From assembly GCA_003550275.1 (NCBI GenBank), contig QXCW01000002.1:2975501-3039500 (forward strand): a stretch of 64,000 nucleotides of DNA, read 5' to 3'. Position numbers and translations under genes: made by a program. The DNA is from Flavobacteriaceae bacterium MAR_2010_72 (GTDB lineage Bacteria > Bacteroidota > Bacteroidia > Flavobacteriales > Flavobacteriaceae). The notes beneath the pieces are model-generated. The model had not been told where the DNA came from, did no database searches, and saw nothing but the letters and a program-made list of their open reading frames with translations. Below, piece by piece: positions 1 through 7,325 of the stretch. The stretch's first letter is position 1. Each line of letters begins with the position of its first letter.

Positions 1-2
1 TT

Positions 3-1058
3 TCAATTGGATTTTGGTCCATAGCTACTGCACTTCATGCTTTAGCTAAAGGATTTTTAAGTTTTGCTATTTTCAGATCCATATTAGGTTTAGCTGAAGC
101 TGGAAACTGGCCTGGTGCTGCAAAAGGAAATGCAGAATGGTTTCCATCCAAAGAAAGAGCTTTAGCTCAAGGAATTTTTAATTCCGGAGCTGCATTTGGT
201 GGTATTATTTCTATTCCGCTAATTGCATTTTTGGCTATTTATTTTAGCTGGCAAATGATTTTCGTTTTTGTTGGACTCATAGGATTACTTTGGCTAATTC
301 CATGGATGCTAATCTTGAAGGCTCCACCAGAGAAACATCCTTGGCTAACAGAAAAAGAAAGAAATCATATTCTTGATATTTCTGCAAAGGATAATAATAT
401 AGAAAAGGAAAAAGTTGAATATCAAATTGAAGCTTATAATCCAAAAACGGGTAAAATGCTAACCCACAAAGAGAGTTGGGGAGTAATTTTAGCATCAGCT
501 GCTATTGACCCAATTTGGTGGTTATTTGTTTTTTGGATTCCAATTTATCTGAATGAAGTTTACGGAATGAACGTAAAAGAGATAGGCATTTATGGTTGGG
601 TACCCTATGTTGGAGCAATGATTGGTGCATGGTTTGGCGGGCTTCTAGCTCAAAATCGAATGAAAGCTGGTTGGAACGTAAATAAAACTAGAAAAACTGT
701 AATCACATTGGGTTGTTTAATAATGTTACCCTGTTTCTGGTTACTTACAGATCCTGGTAACCCAGTTAATGCCGTAATAATAATGGCCGTTATTTTGTTT
801 GGATTCCAAACAGCAATTGGAAATATACAAACTTTACCAAGTGACTTGTTTGGTAAAAAAACGGTAGGAACACTATCAGGATTAGCTGGAATGTCAGCGA
901 AGTTTGCTGGTGTAGGTCTAACGGCTTTAGTAGCTACACTAACATTGGGAGGGAATTACACGCCTGCATTCATAGTTGGAGCCGTATTAACGTTAATTGT
1001 ATTAGCTAGCGTTTGGTTTTTATGCCCGAAAATTGAACCTTTAAAATCAAAAAATTAA
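3..1058 (+). CDS. ACS-family MFS transporter, hexuronate-type (5' truncated)
   Basis: The reading frame is open from base 3, so the N-terminal part lies outside the window. The visible part begins in the middle of the first six-helix bundle and carries GLAEAGNWPGAAKGNAEWFP followed by ERALAQGIFNSGAAFGG, a signature of the anion:cation symporter (ACS) branch of the major facilitator superfamily that includes ExuT and related hexuronate carriers. The second half shows a run of hydrophobic helices ending in a basic tail. By family it would be a proton-coupled inner-membrane importer of uronates or their unsaturated keto derivatives. It is followed after 24 bp by two SDR genes, then kdgK and kdgA, which fits import of a uronate monomer that is turned into KDG. 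The exact substrate cannot be read from the sequence. Confidence 0.85.
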   Translation, partial: SIGFWSIATALHALAKGFLSFAIFRSILGLAEAGNWPGAAKGNAEWFPSKERALAQGIFNSGAAFGGIISIPLIAFLAIYFSWQMIFVFVGLIGLLWLIPWMLILKAPPEKHPWLTEKERNHILDISAKDNNIEKEKVEYQIEAYNPKTGKMLTHKESWGVILASAAIDPIWWLFVFWIPIYLNEVYGMNVKEIGIYGWVPYVGAMIGAWFGGLLAQNRMKAGWNVNKTRKTVITLGCLIMLPCFWLLTDPGNPVNAVIIMAVILFGFQTAIGNIQTLPSDLFGKKTVGTLSGLAGMSAKFAGVGLTALVATLTLGGNYTPAFIVGAVLTLIVLASVWFLCPKIEPLKSKN

Positions 1059-1082
1059 ATAAAAAATTAAATAAACACAGAT

Positions 1083-1847
1083 ATGAGTAAATTAAATGGA
1101 AAAGTTGCAGTGGTAACAGGAGCAACCGGCGGTATAGGTTTCGAAGTAGCTAAAAGACTAGGAGAAGATGGTTATACTGTGATATTAAATGGTATTGAAG
1201 ACGAAGTTGGAGCTCAAAAAGTTAATGATCTAACTTCCATAGGAATCACTGCCGAATACTGGGGGTTTGATGTTACAAATGAAGATGCTGTAACTTCAAA
1301 CATTACTAAAATAGGAGAAAAATTTGGTAAAATTGATGTGGTTGTAAATAACGCTGGAGGATTAGGCGGACGTTCTAGATTTGAAGAGATGACCACAGAA
1401 TTTTATAGATTTGTAATGGCCTTGAACCTTGATTCCACATTTTTTGTTTCAAGAGCAGCAATCCCATTTCTCAAAAAGGGCGAAAATCCTTCAATAATAA
1501 ATTACACATCAATTGCTGGCTGGAATGCTGGTGGTCCTGGAGCAGGAATTTACGGGACATCTAAAGCAGGTGTACATGCTTTAACCCGAGCATTGGCGAA
1601 GGATTTGGCCGAATATGGCATACGCGTAAACGCTGTATCTCCAGGTACTATTGACACACCATTTCATGCACAAATAAAGGCCAGCAAACCAGAAGTTTTT
1701 GCTTCTTGGAAAAATAATATTTTATTAGATAGATTGGGGCAACCAGAAGAAGTTGCATCTGTTGTTTCTTTTTTGGCAAGTGATAACGCCTCTTTCTTAA
1801 CGGCAGAAACCATTCAGATTACAGGTGGTCAAGGACTAGGAATATAA
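1083..1847 (+). CDS. SDR-family oxidoreductase (uronate/KDG branch)
   Basis: A 254-residue classical short-chain dehydrogenase/reductase. The nucleotide-binding motif TGATGGIG is at residues 13-20, NNAGG near 90, a catalytic serine in YTSIAG near 142, and YGTSKAG holds the Tyr-x-x-x-Lys pair near 157-161. The length is normal for the family. It lies between a hexuronate-type transporter and a second SDR, upstream of kdgK/kdgA. By context it may reduce or oxidise a uronate-derived keto sugar, as KduD or the alginate DEH reductase do. SDR specificity cannot be assigned from motifs alone, so only the superfamily is firm. The 14-bp gap to the next gene suggests co-transcription. Confidence 0.85.
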   Translation: MSKLNGKVAVVTGATGGIGFEVAKRLGEDGYTVILNGIEDEVGAQKVNDLTSIGITAEYWGFDVTNEDAVTSNITKIGEKFGKIDVVVNNAGGLGGRSRFEEMTTEFYRFVMALNLDSTFFVSRAAIPFLKKGENPSIINYTSIAGWNAGGPGAGIYGTSKAGVHALTRALAKDLAEYGIRVNAVSPGTIDTPFHAQIKASKPEVFASWKNNILLDRLGQPEEVASVVSFLASDNASFLTAETIQITGGQGLGI

Positions 1848-1861
1848 ATTTAAAATATAAA

Positions 1862-2617
1862 ATGAACAGATTTAAAGGAAAAGTAGCAATTGTAACTGGA
1901 GGCTCTAGAGATATTGGCAGAGCAATAGCTATTAAACTTGCAAAAGAAGGTGCCAAAGTGGTTGTGAACTATAATAACTCTGAATCTGGAGCGAAGGAAA
2001 CCCTAGATCAAATAAAATCTTTTGGTGGTGAGGCCATTGCGGTTAAAGCGGATGTGTCCAAACTAAATGAAATAAAAAACTTAAAGGCAAAAACTGTAGA
2101 AGCTTTTGGAGATAAGGTTCACATTTTGGTGAATAATGCTGGTGGCCTTTTCGGGCGTAAAGTATTGCAAGAACTTGATGAAGCCTTTTATAACTTGGTT
2201 ATGGATGTCAACTTTAAATCTGTGGTTTTCATGACACAAATTTTCGAGCCTTTGATGACTAAAGGTGCTTCTATCGTCAATCTTTCTTCGCAAGCAGCGA
2301 GAGATGGCGGAGGAGCTGGTTCATCATTATATAGTGCTTCAAAAGGTGCTGTAAGCACTTTTACCAAGGCTATGGCGAAAGAATTAGGGCCTAAAGGAAT
2401 TAGAGTAAATGCATTATGCCCAGGTTTAATTGCTACCAAGTTTCATGATGATTTTACAAAGAATGATATAAGAAAAAAAGTAGCAGCATCTACCCCATTA
2501 AGAAGAGAAGGTCAAGCTGAAGAAGTTGCCAATTTAGTTGCTTATTTAGCTTCTGAAGAGTCCTCTTTTTTAAATGGCAACAACGTCGATATTAATGGCG
2601 GTTTAGCATTTAGCTAG
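1862..2617 (+). CDS. Second SDR-family oxidoreductase
   Basis: A 251-residue SDR, about the same size as its upstream neighbour and probably a paralogue. The cofactor loop reads TGGSRDIG (residues 12-19): an aspartate stands where the second glycine of TGxxxGxG usually sits. The other hallmarks are intact: NNAGG near 93, a serine in NLSSQAARDGG near 142, and LYSASKGA with the catalytic Tyr and Lys near 158-162. By context it is likely to act on a keto-deoxy-uronate or KDG-related substrate, feeding the KdgK/KdgA pair downstream. Which of the two SDRs makes KDG, and whether it uses NADH or NADPH, is open. It shares a run of same-strand genes from before the window to 5215. Confidence 0.83.
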   Translation: MNRFKGKVAIVTGGSRDIGRAIAIKLAKEGAKVVVNYNNSESGAKETLDQIKSFGGEAIAVKADVSKLNEIKNLKAKTVEAFGDKVHILVNNAGGLFGRKVLQELDEAFYNLVMDVNFKSVVFMTQIFEPLMTKGASIVNLSSQAARDGGGAGSSLYSASKGAVSTFTKAMAKELGPKGIRVNALCPGLIATKFHDDFTKNDIRKKVAASTPLRREGQAEEVANLVAYLASEESSFLNGNNVDINGGLAFS

Positions 2618-2634
2618 ATTTAAAGCATTCCATT

Positions 2635-3501
2635 TTGATTAAGACCTTATTATTTGTTTGCATCGCATCACTTAGCTTGTTGACTTTTAGTCAAGTTAAT
2701 AATACCGTAAGTTATATTCAATTACCAGAGAATTATTCGGCTAAACTAGATATTGTTTATAGTGAAGTTGGTAACTGGAAGGGTAAATTAGATGTGTTTC
2801 TTCCTGACAATACTTCTAATGCAACGCCACTTATTATTAACATTCACGGCGGTGGTTGGAATCATGGAGCTAAAGAGACCCAAACTGGTTTTGGCTCATT
2901 TTTCAAAATCGGCTATGCTGTTGCAAATATAGAGTACCGCCTCGTAGATGTTGCTCCAGCTCCTGCTGCAATTGAAGATGTAAGATGTGCTCTCATGTAT
3001 TTATATAATCACGCAAAAGCATTTAATATTGACACCAGCAAAATTATTCTCATGGGAGGATCAGCTGGCGGGCATTTGGCTTTAATGGCTGGTTTGTTAG
3101 GGGATGATAAAACGTTTGACACCAGCTGTAAATACGATGGTGATATCAAAATAGCAGCCATTATTAATAAATATGGTGTCACAGATTTAGTTCCCTTGGG
3201 GAAATGGGGCTCGGCCAAGCGATGGCTTGGGGAAGGATTTAACAACCATGAATTTGTGAGGTCGGTTTCTCCAATATATCATATCACTAAAGATAGTCCT
3301 CCTGTTTTCATAGTTCACGGTGATGCTGATCCTGTTGTTCCCTACTCGCAATCAGTCGAACTCCATAAAAAACTACTATCTTTAGGTATTAAAACAAAGT
3401 TTGTTACTATTCCTCATGGTAAACATGGAAAATTTTCACAACAAGAGAAAAAGCGAATTACCCAAGAAATGTTGGATTTTTTAAAAGAACTAAAAATTTA
3501 A
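2635..3501 (+). CDS. Secreted alpha/beta hydrolase, BD-FAE/carboxylesterase type
   Basis: A 288-residue protein beginning at a TTG codon; the first residues MIKTLLFVCIASLSLLTFSQ form a good signal peptide, and I see no ATG that would keep it, which supports the TTG start. The hydrolase core shows the oxyanion motif NIHGGGW near residue 70, the nucleophile elbow MGGSAGGH near 140, the acid in HGDADPVVP near 230 and a histidine in PHGKHGK near 263. This is the pattern of the BD-FAE/hormone-sensitive-lipase-like esterases often found in polysaccharide utilisation loci, where they remove acetyl or aromatic ester groups from glycans. Sitting between uronate genes it may de-esterify a uronate-containing glycan or oligomer. 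The substrate is inferred only from context. Confidence 0.8.
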   Translation: MIKTLLFVCIASLSLLTFSQVNNTVSYIQLPENYSAKLDIVYSEVGNWKGKLDVFLPDNTSNATPLIINIHGGGWNHGAKETQTGFGSFFKIGYAVANIEYRLVDVAPAPAAIEDVRCALMYLYNHAKAFNIDTSKIILMGGSAGGHLALMAGLLGDDKTFDTSCKYDGDIKIAAIINKYGVTDLVPLGKWGSAKRWLGEGFNNHEFVRSVSPIYHITKDSPPVFIVHGDADPVVPYSQSVELHKKLLSLGIKTKFVTIPHGKHGKFSQQEKKRITQEMLDFLKELKI

Positions 3502-3511
3502 AACACTAAAC

Positions 3512-4534
3512 ATGAGCAAAGTAGTAACCTTTGGTGAAATCATGCTTCGCCTTTCAACCGAAAGGCATTTACGCTTTTCACAAGCTAAATTTTTTGCCGC
3601 CTCTTATGGAGGAGGAGAATTTAACGTTGCCGTTTCACTAGCCAATTATGGCATCCCTGCCGAATTTGTTACGCGATTACCTGATAACGAGATCGGCTCT
3701 TGTGCAATAAAAGAAATGCGCAAATTTAATGTAGAGTCAAAACATGTTATTTATGGAGGAAATCGATTAGGAATTTACTTTCTTGAAACTGGTGCAGGTA
3801 CTCGTGGCAGCAATGTTGTATACGACAGAGCAAACAGTTCTATGGCTACAATCAAAAAAGGAGAGATTGATTGGAAAACTGTTTTAAAAGATGCAACTTG
3901 GTTTCATTGGAGTGGAATTACCCCTGCCATTTCAGAATCTGCAGCTCAAGAATGTTTAGAAGCTTTAAAAGTAGCCCATCAATTAGGGATTACTATTTCT
4001 TCTGATTTAAACTATAGATCAAAACTATGGCAGTATGGTAAATCCCCAATGGAGATTATGCCAGAATTACTAAAATATAGCACCATAATTTTAGGTGATA
4101 TTGATACGGCGTTTTTCATGCTTGGTCAAGACAAAGTAAATCCTAATTATCAGGACGAAAAGTCATTACCTCAACTTTATGACCATATTTTTAAAGCTTG
4201 CCCAAATCTAAAAATAGTAGCAACTACTTTACGCTATTCGGTTAGCGCTTCGCACCAGCGTATTGGAGGCGTATTGTATGATGGAAAGAATTTATATACA
4301 GCCGATGTAAAAGAAGTCACTCCTGTGGTTGACCGTGTAGGAAGTGGTGATGCCTTTATGGGAGGCTTAATCTATGGCCTACTAAAATCTGAATATGATA
4401 AGCAAAGGGCTTTAAACTTTGCTGTTGCTGCCTGCTGTTTAAAACATACGATTTCAGGCGACTATAATTTGGTTTCAGTGAAAGAAGTTGAAAATATGAT
4501 TGATGGTGATGCCACTGGAAAAGTATCAAGATAA
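3512..4534 (+). CDS. kdgK: 2-keto-3-deoxygluconate kinase (PfkB family)
   Basis: A 340-residue PfkB-family carbohydrate kinase starting with VVTFGEIMLRLS, the N-terminal motif of KdgK. The substrate loop YGGGEFNVAVSLANYG is near residues 31-46, and the C-terminal PfkB signature RVGSGDAFMGGLIYGLL, with its catalytic Asp, is near 275-291. It would phosphorylate 2-keto-3-deoxygluconate to KDPG in the cytosol. The downstream gene is a KDPG aldolase 12 bp away, so the two steps are adjacent. Flavobacterial KdgK proteins run slightly longer than the enterobacterial ones and this length agrees. Confidence 0.93.
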   Translation: MSKVVTFGEIMLRLSTERHLRFSQAKFFAASYGGGEFNVAVSLANYGIPAEFVTRLPDNEIGSCAIKEMRKFNVESKHVIYGGNRLGIYFLETGAGTRGSNVVYDRANSSMATIKKGEIDWKTVLKDATWFHWSGITPAISESAAQECLEALKVAHQLGITISSDLNYRSKLWQYGKSPMEIMPELLKYSTIILGDIDTAFFMLGQDKVNPNYQDEKSLPQLYDHIFKACPNLKIVATTLRYSVSASHQRIGGVLYDGKNLYTADVKEVTPVVDRVGSGDAFMGGLIYGLLKSEYDKQRALNFAVAACCLKHTISGDYNLVSVKEVENMIDGDATGKVSR

Positions 4535-4546
4535 ATTAAAACTAAA

Positions 4547-5215
4547 ATGGCACAATACACAAGAATTGAAGTAGCACAAGTGATGAAAAATACTGGTCTA
4601 GTCCCATTATTTTATCATCATGATTTAGAGATTTGTAAAAACGTCTTAAATGCCTGTTACAAAGGAGGTGCTCGGTTACTAGAGTTTACCGCTCGAGGAG
4701 ATTATGCCCATACTATCTTTAGCGAACTCAATACCTACGCAATTAAAGAGTTACCAGGTATGATTTTAGGCGTTGGATCAATTACAGATGCTGGAGCTGC
4801 ATCGTTGTATATGCAATTAGGCGCCAATTTTATAGTAACACCAGTATTACGAGAGGATATTGCTTTAGTTTGTAACCGACGTAAAGTGTTATGGTCACCT
4901 GGCTGTGGAACACTAACTGAAATTGCTAAAGCCGAAGAGTTAGGCTGTGAAATTGTAAAATTATTCCCTGGTGATAGTTACGGCCCTAAATTTATTAAGG
5001 CCATAAAAGGCCCCTGTCCTTGGACTAGTATTATGCCAACAGGTGGTGTATCTCCAACAAAGGAAAACTTAAAAGCATGGTTCGAAGCAGGGGTTACCTG
5101 TGTTGGGATAGGGTCTCAATTAATCACTAAAGATATTTTAACTGATAGTAATTACCTATTGTTAGAAACAAACGTGAAAGATGTTTTAAAAATAATAAGA
5201 GGCTTAAACCAATAG
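4547..5215 (+). CDS. kdgA: KDPG/KHG aldolase
   Basis: A 222-residue class I aldolase of the KDPG/KHG family. The catalytic glutamate lies in LLEFTARG near residues 43-50. The Schiff-base lysine is in CEIVKLFPGDSYGPKFIKA near 145, and the phosphate-binding segment MPTGGVSPTKEN is near 164. It would cleave KDPG into pyruvate and glyceraldehyde-3-phosphate, completing the uronate route begun by the transporter, SDRs and KdgK upstream. It is the last gene of the plus-strand run; the next gene is convergent and its stop codon lies 16 bp away. Confidence 0.93.
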   Translation: MAQYTRIEVAQVMKNTGLVPLFYHHDLEICKNVLNACYKGGARLLEFTARGDYAHTIFSELNTYAIKELPGMILGVGSITDAGAASLYMQLGANFIVTPVLREDIALVCNRRKVLWSPGCGTLTEIAKAEELGCEIVKLFPGDSYGPKFIKAIKGPCPWTSIMPTGGVSPTKENLKAWFEAGVTCVGIGSQLITKDILTDSNYLLLETNVKDVLKIIRGLNQ

Positions 5216-5230
5216 TTGCGATTTATAGTA

Positions 5231-5980
5231 TCATAATAAATTTAAGCCTGCCTTTAAATAATCTTTAAGCGCAGGGTCTGTTGAATCAAGGTTTGTTAAT
5301 ACCATATCGATTTCGTTAAGATTACATACGTCATACCTATGCCTTAAATTTAATTTATTAGATGTGGCAAGATAAACGATATGATCTGAAGAGTTGATCA
5401 TTGCTTTTTTAATTAATGAAACTTCATAGCCCTCATCAGTAATCCCTTGTTCAATACTTATACCGCTAACACCCATAAAACAAAAATCTGCTCGTATGTT
5501 TGACAAATATTGAATAACATCAATACCTGTTGTCACCATTGAGTTTCTATGAATTTTTCCGCCAATAAATATAGTTTCAATTAAAGGATGCTCTGTTAAT
5601 TGCATGGCGATTGGTAAACTATAGGTATAAATAGTAGCTTTCAGGTCTTTTGGAAATAATTTAGCAAGCATTAAATTCGTGGTACCACCACTCATAATGA
5701 TGACCATGCTATCGCGAATTAAAGAAATTGCCTTCTGGGCAATTCGAATTTTATTTTCTCTATTATAGATTAAGTCTTCGTTATAGTGATACAACTTTTG
5801 TATGGTTGAAATAGCCCCACCATGAACTTTGGTAAGCAATCCTTTACCATGTAATTCATGAATATCTCTTCTAATAGTATCTTCAGAAACGTCCAGCTTT
5901 TCAGATAAGAAACTTGAACTTACCTTCCTGTTAATGCTGACTTCATCTATTATTATCTTCTGTCTTTCCTTTTTTTTCAT
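5231..5980 (-). CDS. DeoR-family transcriptional repressor
   Basis: A 249-residue protein when read from the ATG at 5978-5980, which gives MKKKERQKIIID, the usual DeoR beginning; an upstream start at 6007 would add nine unlikely residues and run into the operator-like repeats. The N-terminal helix-turn-helix is at about residues 18-55 (SSSFLSEKLDVSEDTIRRDI), followed by KGLLTKVHGGA, the conserved end of the DeoR wing. Residues 70-249 form the sugar-phosphate isomerase-like sensor domain with MSGGTTNLMLAK and FIGGKI. DeoR proteins usually answer to a sugar phosphate. It could control the KDG genes, the amino-sugar locus, or its divergent acyltransferase neighbour. The intergenic repeats at 6003-6057 suggest autoregulation. 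Confidence 0.88.
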   Translation of the reverse strand: MKKKERQKIIIDEVSINRKVSSSFLSEKLDVSEDTIRRDIHELHGKGLLTKVHGGAISTIQKLYHYNEDLIYNRENKIRIAQKAISLIRDSMVIIMSGGTTNLMLAKLFPKDLKATIYTYSLPIAMQLTEHPLIETIFIGGKIHRNSMVTTGIDVIQYLSNIRADFCFMGVSGISIEQGITDEGYEVSLIKKAMINSSDHIVYLATSNKLNLRHRYDVCNLNEIDMVLTNLDSTDPALKDYLKAGLNLL

Positions 5981-6002
5981 AAATACGTTTATTAAGCAAT
6001 AT

Positions 6003-6057
6003 TGCAAAATAAATTAAAAATATGCAAATTTTTGCAGTATTTAGAGTTAAATTTGCA
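6003..6057. promoter_or_regulatory. Half-site array, likely DeoR-type operator
   Basis: The intergenic region between the DeoR gene and the divergent acyltransferase carries four copies of one 6-mer: TGCAAA at 6003-6008 and 6023-6028, and its complement TTTGCA at 6031-6036 and 6052-6057. The middle two form a perfect inverted repeat, TGCAAA-TT-TTTGCA. The outer copies sit 20 and 21 bp from their partners, about two helical turns. This symmetry is what one expects of an operator for a multimeric repressor. That the neighbouring DeoR protein binds it is an inference. Confidence 0.6.
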
Positions 6058-6065
6058 TAATATAA

Positions 6066-7187
6066 AAATATGAAATTATCAGCACGTCAAATAGACTAAT
6101 TTCATTAGATGCTTTAAGAGGCTTAACTATTTTATTGATGATATTAGTTAATACACCAGGAAGTTGGGCCTATGTTTACCCGCCACTTAGGCACGCAAAA
6201 TGGCATGGCTGCACTCCAACAGATTTGGTATTTCCTTTCTTTCTCGTCATTGTAGGTGTATCTGCATGGTTTTCTTTTAAAAAATATAATACCGAACTAT
6301 CTAAAACAACGCTACTAAAAATACTTAAAAGAGCACTCATTATATTTCTGTTAGGGCTAATGCTTAATTTATATCCCTATTGACTTTGAAAGCCTTAGAG
6401 TAATGGGGGGGGGGGGGGGTTGCAAAGAATAGCAATTGCATACGCCTTTGGTGCTGTTATTTGTTTAAGTTTTAAAAGAAAGCAATTATTTTTTGTTTTG
6501 GGGATAATTGTGCTAGGCTATTGGGCATTATTATATTTTGGGTCACTGGTTAACCCCTACGCTTTAGAAGAAAATATTGTTAGAAAATTTGATTTGCTTG
6601 TATTTGGAGAAAACCATATCTATAAAGGTTTTGGTATACGGTTTGACCCAGAAGGTTTGTTGTCAACTATACCATCAATAGCAACGGTAATACTTGGATA
6701 TCTCGTTGGTCAATCAATTAGCCAAGAAACAAAGGTTTTAGCAAAAACAAAGAAACTATTGGTTTTTGGCATGTTCTTAACGCTTATAGGCTATTTATGG
6801 GGATTTGTCTTTCCAATTAACAAAGCTTTATGGACGAGCTCATATGTCTTCTATACTGCAGGTTTAGGCACCTTATTTTTAGCTTTATTAATCTATATTA
6901 TTGATTTTAAGGGTCAAGTAAAATGGGCAAAGCCCTTCATTCATTTCGGCGTGAACCCCTTATTTATTTTTGTTTTTTCAGGCCTTTATGTAAAAACAAC
7001 CCGTTATTTAATTAAAATACCTTTTCAAAATACTGATATATCTGGCTACAAATACTTGTATAGCCAGGTATTTGTCCCAATTGCTGGTAACATGAACGGT
7101 TCGTTATTATTTGCTTTAGCGCATATAGTGGCGTATTGGCTCATTTGTTTTTTGCTGTATAAAAACAAGCTATTTATAAAAATATAA
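6066..7187 (+). pseudogene. DUF5009/heparan N-acetyltransferase-like membrane protein, broken reading frame
   Basis: The translation recalls the DUF5009 (heparan-alpha-glucosaminide N-acetyltransferase-like) family: RLISLDALRGLTILLMILVN, then HGCTPTDLVFPFFLVIVGVS, then LQRIAIAYAFG and further membrane helices to FLLYKNKLF. The frame is interrupted at three places. The only good ATG (6070) is in a different frame from RLISLDALRG and stops at 6097. The main frame hits TGA at 6381-6383, while the expected DFESLRVM is read one base further on. A run of 15 G at 6405-6419 then restores the original frame without restoring translation across the gap. Full-length members have about 370 residues, matching the total span. 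Members are often found near MurNAc/GlcNAc genes and may re-acetylate amino sugars. It could be a true pseudogene, a phase-variable gene or an assembly fault. Confidence 0.75.
6405..6419 (+). repeat. Homopolymer tract of 15 G
   Basis: Fifteen consecutive G residues lie inside the broken acyltransferase gene, directly after an ATG-like context (GTAATG) and before TTGCAAAGA. Read in the DFESLRVM frame, 13 or 16 G would join to the downstream LQRIAIAY frame; 15 does not. Such a tract is extraordinary in this AT-rich DNA. It may be a slippage-prone contingency tract or a two-colour-chemistry poly-G artefact in the assembly. Confidence 0.9.
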
Positions 7188-7209
7188 TAGATACCCTGCA
7201 AGATTTAGG

Positions 7210-7217
7210 TATTTTTG
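7210..7217 (+). promoter_or_regulatory. Candidate -7 box (TATTTTTG) upstream of the SusC gene
   Basis: TATTTTTG fits the Bacteroidota -7 consensus TAnnTTTG and lies 108 bp before the SusC start, leaving a long 5' leader as is common for SusC messages. No TTTG at the usual 19-20 bp upstream is seen, so support is the -7 box and position only. Confidence 0.35.
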
Positions 7218-7325
7218 TTAAACTTTCGAACTAATTACATTAAACACGCATTTTTCTGCATATTTTTTACGTGTTTTGTTTTTTTATTTATATTTTTACA
7301 ATGATTAACTTAAATTCTAACTCAT

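Noticed and set aside
7242-7276. AAACACG/CGTGTTT inverted repeat followed by T-rich DNA upstream of SusC, as an attenuator
   Set aside because: The loop is about 21 nt and the stem only 7 bp, weak in AT-rich DNA; I cannot separate it from chance.
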